From the NCBI GenBank assembly GCA_002189035.1, contig NEEC01000063.1, forward strand, positions 1-38,022: a stretch of 38,022 nucleotides of DNA. Reading direction: 5' to 3'. Of this stretch, positions 10,381-21,396 are shown in pieces. A model generated the notes under the pieces. It searched no databases. It worked only from the letters and a program-made list of their open reading frames with translations, and was not told the origin of the DNA. The DNA comes from Utricularia gibba. Its lineage: Eukaryota > Streptophyta > Magnoliopsida > Lamiales > Lentibulariaceae. How positions within the stretch are numbered: position 1 is the first letter of the stretch; each line of letters starts with the position of its first letter. A program made the translations under genes and the position numbers.

Positions 10381-11350
10381 AAAGCACAATTACTTGAACA
10401 GATGATCCAAGAGATTTGATGAAACGACACCCACATTCATCCTGAAGTTGATACACTCTGAAGCCAATTTCAGCACCCTCCTTCAAGGAAACAGCTGAGA
10501 GCCAGCAGTCTTGTGTAAGTCCTCTTTTTACAGCCTTCTTTTTTGAGTGCCATGTGTTGTATGCCTTGGCTTATTGCAGCTGGGTTGGTTGCTGGGGTGA
10601 AGGTGGAAGATCACCTCCCCATCTCTGCCTGATTTCTTCTTCATTCATGTTTCCCAAATGGCAATTGAGCATATATCCATCCCATTGAGTTCAACACATC
10701 TGGTGACATTGAAACCCGCTTATCCACCCACCTCTACAGCAACAAGAGCACTTAAAATTATGCATTAAAATATGCATTTTATACATAGATTATCAGAGTA
10801 CTTGCGCTAATAGTAAATAATTTTTATCAATAAAAAATATGAATATCTAGATTTGAATACAATATCAATTGTTCACTGATATTAATTTAATTAATAAAAT
10901 ATATTGATAATTCTTATTTATGATAATAAAAATTTGACTTGTCCTAACCTTTCATCAAAGTGCACATATCAAATAAAATTTTAAATACTTTTAATTTTTT
11001 ATGAAACTATGAGGCATATCATGTACAGTAAATATAATTATAAAATAAATAGCGGGATAAAATGGATAATAATATTATAACGGTTGAGTGTTGAGGTGTC
11101 CCTAAAGGCGTGAGAAAATATCAGGAATTGTTTATTAAATTATTAGTGCTTGCAGATCTCCCAAAGCGGGAACGACGTGCTACTCATTTTCAACATGTGA
11201 ATATCATGAGTTAAATCAAATGAACTGATTGATCGTGTAGTAAAAAAGAAAACCTGAGACCTTGTGCAATGCCCCACGCTTTCAGATTTCGTTTTTCTGC
11301 AGCTGTTTTGGATTTGGGCGTCTGTGCTGAGCTCGGCCATGATCGATATT
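10381..11350. other. PUB 3' UTR and AT-rich intergenic region
   Basis: 10381-10760 is mixed-composition sequence consistent with the 3' UTR. 10750-11110 is very AT-rich and featureless. No gene, RNA or clear repeat is seen. Confidence 0.5.
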
Positions 11351-11358
11351 TTGGGGGG

Positions 11359-11364
11359 TATAAA
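11359..11364 (+). promoter_or_regulatory. Candidate TATA box of the XBAT31-like gene
   Basis: TATAAA follows a G run about 245 bases before the XBAT31-like ATG, in a stretch where composition shifts from AT-rich to mixed. That distance would leave a leader of about 210 bases with a C/T-rich stretch (11455-11500). Sequence alone does not prove use. Confidence 0.4.
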
Positions 11365-11607
11365 GGAAAGCATTAAAGGCTGGTCGTTAAAGGCACGCGC
11401 CGGTTCCAAACGTCTGCGTTGTTCTGCGTGCTTTCATATTACTATGCTCTGCTCTACTCTGCTGTTCTAGTTTTCCTCTCTCCTCATCCCCACACCACGA
11501 CACGCAAACTCCTCAAGTTCAACGGTAGTTGTTGACTTGACGGGGAGGGTTTAGGGGCTGCTGCTGGATTGACGGTTTGTTGGTCGAAAAATTGGATCTT
11601 GAGGGTG

Positions 11608-13440
11608 ATGGGTCAGGGGCTGAGTTGCGGGAGAACTGAAGGGAAGGGTCTATTTCGCGCTGTTCAGATGGGGGATGTGGAGTTTATTGAACGAGTGGCG
11701 AATCGGGATGCATCCCTTGTTCGTAGTTTCGCATTGAGTGATCGTAACTCGCTTCTGCATATCGCTGCTGCTCATGGCCAGATCGAGGTTGTAACTTTTG
11801 AAATTGCTCTGTTTTTTTGTTTCTGGGTTTTCTTGATCTGTCGGGGGATTCATACTTTTATCGTTACCCGTTCTTAGATTCTTTCCTTTCTTCTGGAGTT
11901 ATCAGTGCAACCGGATGTGCCGAATAAGCAAAAGCAGGTAAAAGTACCATCTATAAGGCCATTAACGCCGTATGATTTATGTTTTGAGAGTTGTGGTTAA
12001 TTTTCTCAGACTCCATTGATGTTGGCTGCAATGCACGGCAAGATATCGTGTGTAAAGAAGCTCATTGAGGCTGGTGCCAATGTATGTGTCTGTAGATCTG
12101 TATCTCACTCTCCTGTTGGGTTCTCTTAAACTCATTGGTGCTTGCTTTGCATGTTATTCTGTTCTTGGGTAGCAGATTTTACTGTTCGATTCAGTGAATG
12201 GAAGAACCTGCTTGCACTATTCAGCTTATTATGGCCACGTTGATTGCCTAGACACCATTCTCTCCGTAGCCCGAACCTCTTCAGTTGCAGCTTCGTGGTA
12301 ACTGTCTACTGTAAGAAGCATCCATTTGGTCCAAAGAATGACAGTGATACTGATCTTCTACTGAAAAAACCTCAGGGGATTCTCAAGGTTTGTTAACATT
12401 AGAGATAGAAAAGGAGCTACTCCATTGCACCTGGCTGCGCGCCGCAGACACCCTCGATGTGTTCATGTGCTGTTGAACAACGAAGCACTTGTCTGTGCTT
12501 CAACCGGTGGATACGGGTATAGATCTGTTGCAGTAGAACTTGATCCTTCAGTGCTCCCTTTACTGTTGTTGGAGTAGTTTTAACAAGATGCTTGCAGCTT
12601 TCCTGGAAGCACGCCACTTCACTTAGCTGCAAGAGGAGGCTCTCTTGATTGCATCAGAGAGCTGCTTGCCTGGGGCGCAGACAGGCATCACCGAGATGCA
12701 TCGGGGTACTTCCATTTACGCTCGTTGGATCTGAAAACATGAATCTGTATAGGTACTATGATCTGAACTCTCATCTCTGCCATGTTGCATGGTTCAGGAG
12801 AATACCATATGCAGTAGCTGTGAGATACAACCACGACGCATGTGCTGCTTTACTGAATCCTTCCTCAATGGAGCCCCTCGTCTGGCCAACCCCTCTGAAA
12901 TTCATGCGTGAACTCAGCGAGGAAGCAAGAGCCCTTCTGGAGCAAGCTCTAATGGAGGCCAACAGGGAAAGGGAGAAAGCCATCTTAAGAGGAACCCCTC
13001 TCTCCATCCCATCTCCATCACCTTCCGATGATCTGATCAACGATGCTGCGACTGCTATTGCTACATCCCACCTCGATCTCTGCTCAATATGCTTCGATCA
13101 TCACTGCTCGATCCAGATCCAAGACTGTGGGCACCAGATGTGTGCGCAGTGCACTCTCGGCTTGTGCTGCCACAGCAAAGCAAGGCCTGCAAATGCTTCC
13201 CTCCTTCCTGCTCCTGTTTGCCCCTTCTGCCGCGGCAGCATCAGCAACCTGCTCATGGTTGCCAGGGTGGAGGAAGAAGGCGAAAGTGCGCACGAAGTGA
13301 GCTCCTCCAAGCCGCGAAAATCGTGCCGATCAAGCAGCTTCAAGAGCTTATCACTGAGTAAAACGGGCCGTGGCTCAGGCAGAGTCGCCGCCGATGTCCA
13401 GCTACTGGATAAGCCTCAGCCTTTAGGCCCTGATACATAG
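11608..13440 (+). CDS. XBAT31: XBAT31/XB3-type ankyrin-repeat RING E3 ligase
   Basis: Ubiquitin ligase with N-terminal ankyrin repeats for substrate binding and a C-terminal RING; rice XB3 acts in immune signalling. Seven exons in consistent phase: 11608-11787, 11878-11937, 12010-12081, 12176-12297, 12376-12516, 12598-12705, 12798-13440 (TAG 13438-13440), 441 aa. MGQGLSCG at the N-terminus matches XBAT31 and fits N-myristoylation (Gly2) with a nearby Cys. Ankyrin signatures: NSLLHIAAAHGQIE, TPLMLAAMHGKISCVKKLIE, TCLHYSAYYGHVDC, ATPLHLAARRRHPRCVHVLL, STPLHLAARGGSLDCIRELL. The signature EEARALLEQALMEANREREK follows, then the RING from about C323 (CSICF, CGHQMCAQC, CPFCRG). The tail KTGRGSGRVAA...LDKP matches the family C-terminus. 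The intron 1 donor (GAG/GTTGTA) is weak but phase and homology support it. Intact; its last 150 bases and 3' flank are duplicated at 24355-24745. Confidence 0.95.
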
Positions 13441-13872
13441 CAATATACGGACGGAAGATGCATTTTGTCGACGCTGCAACTCTTATAATATAATGGATTA
13501 AATTAAAATATTATAAAAATAAAATTAATTATTTATTTTTAGAAATGCTATAATTTTTTTAATAAAAAAATATGCCTCCACTCCTCGGCCTTCCGTACAT
13601 CTCTAATATTTTTTTTATTATTATTTCTAAATTTTGAATTATTTATGATTAACATTTTTTATTTCGGAATAAATAGTAGAATCCGAATTTTCTAATTATA
13701 TGAGAAATAATATAATATAAAAATAATATATAAAGTTTCATACCCACTTGAAATTTAGAATTTATAAATATATACGACAAATATTATATCTAATACCATG
13801 TAATAACTAATAATCAATACACAGAAAACATTGATAATATATGCACATTGTTGTGGCAATCTATATTCTATT
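13441..13872. other. XBAT31 3' UTR and AT-rich flank (duplicated at 24.4-24.7 kb)
   Basis: The first about 220 bases (to about 13662) have a diverged copy at 24495-24745. Beyond that the sequence is AT-rich without recognisable features until the first hAT-like remnant. Confidence 0.7.
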
Positions 13873-14042
13873 GATATTTAGACCCAAGCTATTAGGGCCG
13901 AAGCCCCAATCGGCCCTAAGGGCTTAAAGCTTCGGGCCAGAAAGCCCGATAATTTTTCGGGTCATTAATATTTAGACCCAAGCTTTTTTTTTAGGGTCAG
14001 GCCGAGCCGGCCCACGGGCTTGGACTTTAACTTTCATCCCTA
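13873..14042 (+). mobile_element. Truncated hAT MITE-like element (copy A)
   Basis: The right end TTTCATCCCTA matches an Ac/Ds-type terminal repeat (TAGGGATGAAA on the other strand). The interior shares GGGCC-rich motifs with copies B and C (CCCAATCGGCCCTAAGG, TTCGGGCC, GCCGGCCCAC). The expected left terminal repeat is missing, and a short motif (ATTTAGACCCAAGCT) occurs twice inside, which suggests internal rearrangement. The 8-mers ATTCTATT (13865-13872) and GTTCTATT (14043-14050) flank it and agree at 7 of 8 positions, the size of a hAT target duplication. Confidence 0.6.
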
Positions 14043-14500
14043 GTTCTATTAATTATAAAAGTATCAATAAAAGCGTTACAATAATATTTGGTCGTCATTG
14101 AGTTGAGCATGGATCAGGCCCATTTATAATTGGATCTGACGTTGAAATTTGGGTTTGCATATGGCCAGGCCCATTCTTCAAGATGTCTATCAGGCGAGTT
14201 GGGCCTTTGAATTTAACTGGACATTGGATTTGTGTGGCGCCGCACCCAACAGATGGCATTGTGGATTTTAATTTTAAAGTGGGTCTTAAAGTGGGTTAGG
14301 CCAGCCTGACCCGAAATTGGATTTGCATCTGCTATGGGAACGATTAATGTAGTTTACAATAAAACACGTTCAGTTCATTGTTTGATTTAATTTTGGGTTT
14401 GGATTCAATAATTTTTATAAAAATAACAATAATTTATATATATTATTAAAATAAAACACAAAAACAAGTATGTGTACCAACAAGTGCCGAAGCCTACATA
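14043..14500. other. Intergenic sequence with degenerate GGGCC-rich repeat
   Basis: 14090-14330 contains repeated GGCCCAT / TGGGCC / GGTTAGGCC motifs resembling a more decayed member of the same hAT-like family, but I can find no terminal repeats. 14340-14500 is AT-rich and featureless. Confidence 0.4.
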
Positions 14501-14509
14501 CAAAAAAAC

Positions 14510-15090
14510 TTTTTGATTTTACTGCCCACACACGGACGGGTGGGTGTACTTCTTTTAATCGCGATTTCTATAACATATTCGGTGTGGCGACATCGAGTTG
14601 TAACTGCCCCACGGCAGAAAGGGCATCGTGAGATTCGTTGGGACCACGCCTGGCAGACATGGCCCTCGCCGCACTTCAAAAAAAAAAAGAAAATGTCTTA
14701 TTTATATAAAATAAAACTTAAATTTCTTACTGAAAAGATGGGCCCCCTCATCGGGCCCTCAAAACAGATCGGACAACTCAATATCTCGCCCGGTACTGTA
14801 TAAATATCTTTTGTCGACATTTTGTGATGCAATGTTTAATTTCACCCCACCCTCTTATATAGTGTTGAGAAGCAAAATTTATATAATGAAAAGTTTATAT
14901 TTTTTGAACCATATTACACTTAAATCATGCACATTACAAAACTCATAACATTGCGCTATTAATTCTAAAAAAAATTATAATATGTATTTTGCAATGAAAT
15001 TTTAATTCGGTGTATAACAAAATTCACTGTGTATTGTAACTAATTCTGAAAAAAATTGTAATATGTAATTTTACATGTCATTTTTTTCGA
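14510..15090 (+). repeat. Diverged partial copy of the palindromic repeat family
   Basis: Aligns by eye with the right half of the element at 19.4-20.9 kb: CCCACACACGGACGGGTGGGTGT, GATGGGCCCCCTCATCGGG, ATTTTGTGATGCAATGTTTAAT and TTATATAGTGTTGAGAAG occur in the same order at 20020-20510 and 23225-23705. This copy is the most diverged of the three and contains an extra segment of about 65 bases (about 14611-14677) that the other two lack. Confidence 0.7.
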
Positions 15091-15203
15091 AAAAATTAAC
15101 TATGAAATGGCACAGAATGGGACGGGTACATAATAAAAATCTTGCACACCCCAAAAAGGCAACTTAAAAAATCAGGGAGATAGAAATAAATCTTACGTAC
15201 CAC

Positions 15204-15536
15204 AAAGGATGAAAGTTGGGTCGGGCTGGGTCAGCCCAACTCTAACCCAAAGGGTTCCTGCTAAATTTCGGGCTAAGGCCATATTGAAGCACGATTACAT
15301 ATAATCATAATTAATATGTTTCTAGCCCAATTATTTTTTTTGGCCCGACTAATCCAAAAAAATTATCCATCGTGCCCTAGACCCATCGGGCTTTTAAGCC
15401 CTAAACTCAACCAGCCCTAAGGCATTGGGGCCAAAAGCTCGATTAAATTTCAAATCGTCAACATATAAGCCCAATGTTGATATTTCTAATGCCGTGCCGG
15501 GCCGGCCCACTCTTTAGGTTTAGATTTTCATTCCTA
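15204..15536 (+). mobile_element. hAT MITE-like element (copy B), 333 bases
   Basis: The ends AAAGGATGAAAGTTGGG and (rc) TAGGAATGAAAATC are degenerate Ac-type terminal inverted repeats. Flanking 8-mers CGTACCAC (15196-15203) and CGTAGCAT (15537-15544) agree at 6 of 8 positions. The interior has GC-rich near-inverted motifs and no coding capacity, so the element was non-autonomous. Confidence 0.65.
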
Positions 15537-15563
15537 CGTAGCATCAATTAACCTTGTATTACG

Positions 15564-16120
15564 TAGAGATGAAAGTTGGGCCGGGCCGGCTGGGCCGACC
15601 CTATTTTAGAGGGGTCTCGACAAGTTTCGGGTTTAGGTTGGGTTTAAGTCCAATTACATAAAAATATGATTAATATGATCCTAATCTGATTATTCATTAA
15701 ATTGGATTGTCTCTACTTGACCCATGGATCTACCATATAATAAATACAATTTTTTAAAAAATTAATAAACATTAATACACATTTTAATATTATTTAAATA
15801 ATTTATAGAAAAAAAATAAAATTATTATATAAATTATTAATTCATATTATTTATCCTAAAAATAAAATATTGTATATAAAATGAATTTAAATTATTCAAA
15901 ATAAAAAAAATAATTATAATTATCATACATAAAACTTTATTTTTAAATTGGTACTAGGTCCATAGAACTTTTAGACCCGAAGCTCAATCGGTCCTAAGGA
16001 CTTAGAGTTTCGGGCCAAAAAATCCAGTCTTTCGGATCATCAATGTATAGGCTCAAATGCGATGTATTTTATGGCCGGATTGGGCTGGCCCACTTGCTTG
16101 GGCTTGAACTTTCTTCCCTA
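15564..16120 (+). mobile_element. hAT MITE-like element (copy C), 557 bases
   Basis: Terminal inverted repeats TAGAGATGAAAGTT and (rc) TAGGGAAGAAAGTT match the Ac/Ds consensus (C/T)AGGGATGAAA. Target-site duplications GTATTACG (15556-15563) and GTATTAGG (16121-16128) agree at 7 of 8 positions, the 8-bp size expected for hAT. GC-rich subterminal parts enclose an AT-rich core (15750-15950). There is no coding capacity. It lies only 27 bases from copy B and shares the motif order of A and B. Confidence 0.8.
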
Positions 16121-16128
16121 GTATTAGG

Positions 16129-16593
16129 GAAGACATGCAAGAAGACGAATTTTTGGGATTCATCAGAATTTTTTAAATACCTAGTGTGTGGGGACGGCCC
16201 CATAGGCAGGCCATCCGGGTGTATTACAAATATCACACGGACTGGCGGGATGACCCACTCGGAAATGCCGCCACGTGGAGCACGTCATAAAGAATACCCT
16301 TTGACAAAAGTCACCTCGGGTTCGTCCTGCTAATAAAGGAAAATCCAATTAATACTTGTACAAAAATGTTATATTTTTTTTTCTGTGAATATTACATCAA
16401 TTTTCGCAATCTAATTCCTAAACCCACAACAAGGTAATGAAAACATACTCTACCCAATGTGGACCTTGTATTTCAAAATAACGATTCCCGTGTTGTATAA
16501 TATCAATCTCGATAAACTGATTGTACATCAAAACTTGACCACTATCTTTTAGAATATAGATAAATGGATGATGACCTTTTAACACTTGCTCAC
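16129..16593. other. Non-coding sequence between hAT element C and LTR-like repeat
   Basis: 16130-16330 is mixed-composition and 16340-16593 is AT-rich. No credible coding frame is seen. Confidence 0.4.
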
Positions 16594-17622
16594 TGTTAAG
16601 TGTTATTTTTTTACTAATTCTTAGGTTATTTTTATGCTTAATTATGATTAGGATTGTTTAATTAAAAGTCTATAATATGAGATTTAGGTTTTTATCTAGT
16701 TTAGAGTAATTATACTAAATCTTGTATTTTATGTAATAATTTTACTAATTTTAATTGAGTTTTTCTAGAGTTGCACACGTGGCAGGAAGTAAGAGAAAGA
16801 GGGTATTAGATGGTGACAAATTGAATCTTCACGAACTGACATTCCCTTGATTTCCGGAAGATTGCAGACGCCTAATCATGAGCCTTGGCGTGCGGAACAT
16901 GGGAGTTTTTGATAGGCGGCATCATTAGCGTACCAGTGTCAGACGTTGCTTGCAAGTCATCCCAAATTCAGCAGAATCATAGGGCATGAAAGCTTAGACT
17001 CTTAATGAAGTTCAGTTTTGATCAGACAAGTTTAGTTTACTTCAGTTTAGTTTTCCCTCTTGTTTTACTCTCTCTAGAGGATTTTTCTTCTAGCTTCTCT
17101 TTGGAACTTTGTTTGTGTTTCCTTTATTTTGTATGGCCGTTCGTGGCTAGAACTTTCGTTTCTGGTTGGAACACCCCCAGATCTATGTTTCGTTAGCTTA
17201 TCTTCACACTTTCTCTGAATCCGAACGGATTTCGTATGTCTTCGCGTGACTATATTGCAGTCTTTCTGTAACAATCCTTTTATTCAATATTCATGGTTAG
17301 CTGATCACTACTCGTGGATTTTAGAGAGGAACAAGGTGGAAAGCACCAACTCCAGGTAGTGACCTTGTATTTGGAAGACAACGTTTTGTCTGTGGCCGCA
17401 CCTTAGAATCAATGGGCAGGTAGTGACCTTGTATTTGGACTCATTGGGTCATTAGCAACACTCGGGCACACGCGCGCAATTCGGCCGTGAGGGTACGTTG
17501 GAAGGACCTCTTATTCTCAAGTTCATCCAAGGAGGAGCAACATCGGGCTATTCCCGTGCCTTCTTGCAAGAGAGTGTAAGGGAGAATAGGCAATTCCTTA
17601 CTCCTATAACCGAGTACTCAAG
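16594..17622 (+). repeat. LTR-like direct repeat, copy 1
   Basis: About 1.03 kb repeated in the same orientation at 21397-22433. Both copies begin TGTTAAGTGT and run collinearly through many shared blocks (GAGATTTAGGTTTTTATCTA, GACAAATTGAATCTTC, CACCTAATCATGAGCCTTG or a one-base variant, CCTCTTATTCTC, AAGGAGGAGCAACAT, CTTGCAAGAGAGTGTAAGGG) to CCGAGTACTC. The TG start and spacing of about 4.8 kb suggest old LTRs, or LTR plus leader, of a retroelement. I cannot identify a primer-binding site, polypurine tract or target duplication, so a segmental duplication inside a larger element remains possible. Confidence 0.55.
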
Positions 17623-19160
17623 TCTTGATGCTTTCGCGAGATTCCTTATTGGCCTATGGGATTCTGGGTCGCAATCGAGATGGACAGTGGCCCGATTTCC
17701 TCATTCCTCTAGGTTCCGACTTGGAGTACCGACTTCTTTTGCAATCTCCACACAACGTTCCCTCTCATTCCACAGCGTCTCCCAATTCTGACCCAATAAT
17801 CCCCTCCCCTCTAATCCGGTTCCCGAAACCTCTGCTCAGCCTTCAACTCAAAAGAAAAGAAAAAGGGTTAAGGTTTCCGCGTAGAAACCTTCTAAGAAGC
17901 ACAGAGGTAGCCGGGTTTTGCCTCCCCGAGTTGCAATATTTTTACTTCATTTCACTGTCCTTTCAATTTTCGTATGTAGCTGAGGAGATGGCATGGAGAA
18001 TTGCCTTAGAGGATTTGATGATGGCCCGTTTATCTACCAAGATGCAGAGGATGCAATAATCTGATGCCGCCGCTTCCGTTCAGGTTCTATTTATATGAAC
18101 CGTTGTAATGAATTCCCGATTCTAACCCTTTTCAATTCTTCTTCTAGGCTGGTTACCCGGAAGTTCAATTGGATGTCGGCGATCACCTGTCAAATGGGGA
18201 TCAAATAATTGAGGTTTCCGGGACTCGGGAACCGACTCCTCCTCCCCCGACGGGAAAGGGAAAGGGGAATCTCTTCCCTTCTTCTGAACCTGTCGAAGTC
18301 CCGATTCTCGGCACGGGGCTCTTTTCGCCTGGCGCCTCTACATCGGCCCCCCCCAAATGCGAGACAGAGGGACTCTCCTCCTCCAATTGAGATAAGGCAT
18401 GATCATGCTCTTCCCCCTTCTTTGGTTCCTCCTGAGCTGCGATGGGCCTTGGAGGAGGCGACCTCGAGTTTTTCGGAGATCTAGCCGGATATTATACTTA
18501 AGGGGATCTGGTAAGTATTCTTCTTCTCCTTTCTCGGAGTTGTTCGTAATCAGTTCCTTATCTGATGATTTCTTCTAAGGCTTTAACCTTCGGATGGGGG
18601 ATGGCGAAGGAGATCGAGTCCCATTCGGAGGAAGTTTCCTGGCTTCAAGCCTATATCGTGGCTTAGGATGCCAAAGTAAAACTGTTGGAGGAGGATGGGA
18701 GTTCGCTGAGAATGGTTCTAGGAAAGCGTACTCATCGGGAGGAGGAATTGCAAAGTGTAGTAGACGAAATGAGGTGATCGATGACGCCAACTCCGAAAAG
18801 GAAAGGTTCAAAGTAAGGTTCGAGGAGGCGGAAGCAAACTAAAGCACGCTAGGGACTGCATTGCGGCCTTGGAGGCCGAATTGCTTAACCAAGAAGCGTC
18901 TCAGCGAGGCCTTCTAGACGACTTCGTCAATTCAGCCTACTTCTCTGAGCTGTCCAACATTTACGCTAGGGACTTAATTGGGCTGCTCTTGTATCGGTAG
19001 AGGAGCCAGTTTAGCCGGGAATTTGGGTTGTCGATCACAGATCCATGCTTTGACAGGATTAACCCCTTGATGAAGGACGAAAACATGTTGGATGTGATTG
19101 GGGACTTAGTTTTATTGATGTTTTGGGGGTGCTTCCCCCCTTCGCATTTGCCTTGATTTC
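17623..19160 (+). pseudogene. Decayed, intron-bearing coiled-coil coding remnant
   Basis: Conceptual translation gives a protein-like series broken by stops: a basic segment (STQKKRKRVKVS near 17845-17880), a Pro-rich segment (PTPPPPTGKGKG near 18230-18265), then a Glu/Lys-rich coiled coil (EEDGSSLRMVL, REEELQSVVDEM, EKERFKVRFEEAEAN, ARDCIAALEAELLNQEASQ; 18690-18900) and a folded-looking end (FVNSAYFSELSNIYARDLIG; DENMLDVIGDLVLLM) closing near 19156. Two well-formed introns can be seen (about 18084-18148 and 18512-18579, GT...TTCTAG or TTCTAAG). In-frame stops remain, for example at 18479-18484, 18664-18666 and 18999-19001. It resembles the coiled-coil, gag-like or captured proteins common inside plant transposons, but I cannot place it in a family. 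Confidence 0.5.
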
Positions 19161-19413
19161 TTTTAACTTTCTCGACTCGAATGTTGTATGTTACTATTTT
19201 GTTGTTTTCAGTGACAAACGATTGGATATAATGTGGAGTATAGTTGTATTCAATACAATTCATTTTCTTTAAAGGTTCAATATAGTGTTTTTATTATTTG
19301 AAAATATGAATTTTTGAAATTTGAATAAATAGTTAATGTAATAATGAAATTTTTTAGAAAATAAATAAATAATTTAAAATCAACAAAAAATTATGAAAAT
19401 GCATAAATTATAG
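19161..19413. other. AT-rich spacer
   Basis: Non-coding, increasingly AT-rich toward the palindromic element. The minus-strand frame at 18961-19263 overlaps the decayed coding remnant and has no recognisable content. Confidence 0.4.
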
Positions 19414-20855
19414 GATAATGTTGTTTAATATTGATTATAAACTTATCAAAAAATAAATTATCATTTCATAATAATACATCGCAATCAGTTTGTATAATGG
19501 ATAATCTTTATTTAATAATTTTAATGTTACAAATATAGATTTTTAAAACAAAATTCATTTATGTAAATATTACAAAAAAATTTGTACAGAAATGTTTTTT
19601 TATGATATTTTTATTGTATATTAAAAATATTAATTATGATATTTATAATATAATATATACATATAAAAAGTAAGATGTATAGTTTTATAAATTCTAATAT
19701 ACACATTTCACATGATAAATAATTTTCTAAAGAGTGTTTTTCACAATGGTAATTTTTCAAAATGACTCACGGTCGCATAGTGTGTGAGCCCTACTTACAC
19801 CGACTTGCAGGATGCCTACTGCGTCGTGAGCCTATTACCACTAGATATCGACATATAGAGCCTGTAATAGAAACGGCAATTCAACGGACACATAGTCGTC
19901 CACGTGTGGATATGAAAATGAAAATAGACTAGTGGTTGTTTTTATGTAAACTAGTATATATAGCACCAGATGCGAAGCCTATATAAAATCAACTAGTCTA
20001 TTTTCATTTTATTATCCACACATGGACTGGTGGGTGTCCTTCCTTGAAGCCGCGTCTCTATCACATGCTCTGTATGCCAGCATCCGGTGGTAACTGGCCC
20101 CTCATTACACTTTCAAAATATAAATTGTTAATTCATGATTCTATTAAATATTCTTACCCAAAAGATGGCCCCCTCATGGGGCCCTCACAGCAGATTGGGT
20201 AGTTGAATAACTTGACCGCCAATGCATAAATTTCATCTGCCTACATTTTGTGATGCAAGGTTTAATCATCCCACCTTCTTATATAGTGTTGAGAAGAAAA
20301 ATCTATATAATAAAAAGTTTATGTTTTTTGAACAATATTACACTTTAATCATGCGCATTACAAAACTCATAACATTGCACTAGTAATTCTAAAAAAAATT
20401 GTAATATGTATTTTGTAATTTCACTTTAACAAAATTCGCTATCTTGTTTAAATAATCTATAAAAAGTTGTAATATACGATTTTCTATACTTGAACAAAAT
20501 TACTAAGAAATACCAAAAATGTTAGAAAAATTTCTATAAATTATTTGAAAGTCAGGGGCAAGGAATGAAGTGAATGGATGGGTAAAAAATTTCTATAGAA
20601 CGTTTTGTACTAAATATTCATATTTCTAGAGATTACAATACTGAATGTGGTTTTTAGTGATATTTAAATAAATTAATTTTGCTATGAAAATCTATATTTG
20701 TAATACTAAAACTATGAAATAAAGATTATTCATTAAAAAAATGAATTAGTTTTCATTATTGAAAAATTATAATATATTATTATAAAACGACAATTTATTT
20801 TAGTGATAAGTTTATAATCAATATAAAAAACATTGTCGTAAAATTAAATGAAATA
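19414..20855 (+). mobile_element. Palindromic (foldback-like) element, fullest copy
   Basis: Two nested inverted repeats are seen. The outer arms are about 19414-19600 and (reverse) about 20650-20855; they share ATTGATTATAAACTTATCA, ATAATCTTTATTT and TGTTACAAATATAGATTTT or close variants. The inner arms are about 19830-19935 and (reverse) 19990-20103; both contain a TTACCAC...TGTGTGG/CGTGTGG series and AAAATGAAAATAGACTAGT. The centre (about 19950-19975) holds CTAGTATATATAGCACC. No open frame spans it, so it is non-autonomous. A second copy lies at 22753-23830 and a diverged half-copy at 14510-15090. The class is uncertain: foldback, Mutator-like with long inverted repeats, or two Helitron-like ends joined head to head. 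Confidence 0.6.
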
Positions 20856-21396
20856 TAACAAGAGTTTATGGTATACGAATTAAATTAGATGAAATTTAAA
20901 ATAACAATTATTCTGGATTTTAATAATCTATTCAATTTTAAAAAATTCTTATTTTAAAATACCCCGAATAAAACAAGAAAGAATTAAAAAATAGTAAAGT
21001 AAGTTGCAATGTGCTAGAACATTACGACATGTGAATTGTATAAGAATGTATACTCATTATCATTGCTTAATTGTGATGACTATGGATCCTTGGAAAACCC
21101 TAAAACCTCAATGATTTTAAATAACACAACTCTAATTCGTAATTATTCAATTTAATGATGATATTTTACATGTAAAAAAGTTTAGAAGTTAAATATTACT
21201 TAGAATCCATAACATCAAAACAAATTTATATACATTATCACAAATTAAGCCTAATAAAATTTGGTATACATTTCTAAAAGAAATATTATAGTTTATATTC
21301 TTAAATTTCAGAAATAGCCTAAAAATTTATCTTTTAAAAGTTTTTTTTATAAATACTATCTTTTCGTAATTTACCAAGTTTTCAATCATCCAATAT
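20856..21396. other. AT-rich spacer before LTR-like repeat copy 2
   Basis: No gene and no clear repeat seen; strongly AT-rich. Confidence 0.45.

Noticed and set aside
17005-17196. 63-codon frame inside LTR-like repeat 1
   Set aside because: Not conserved in copy 2, where stops and indels break it; probably chance.
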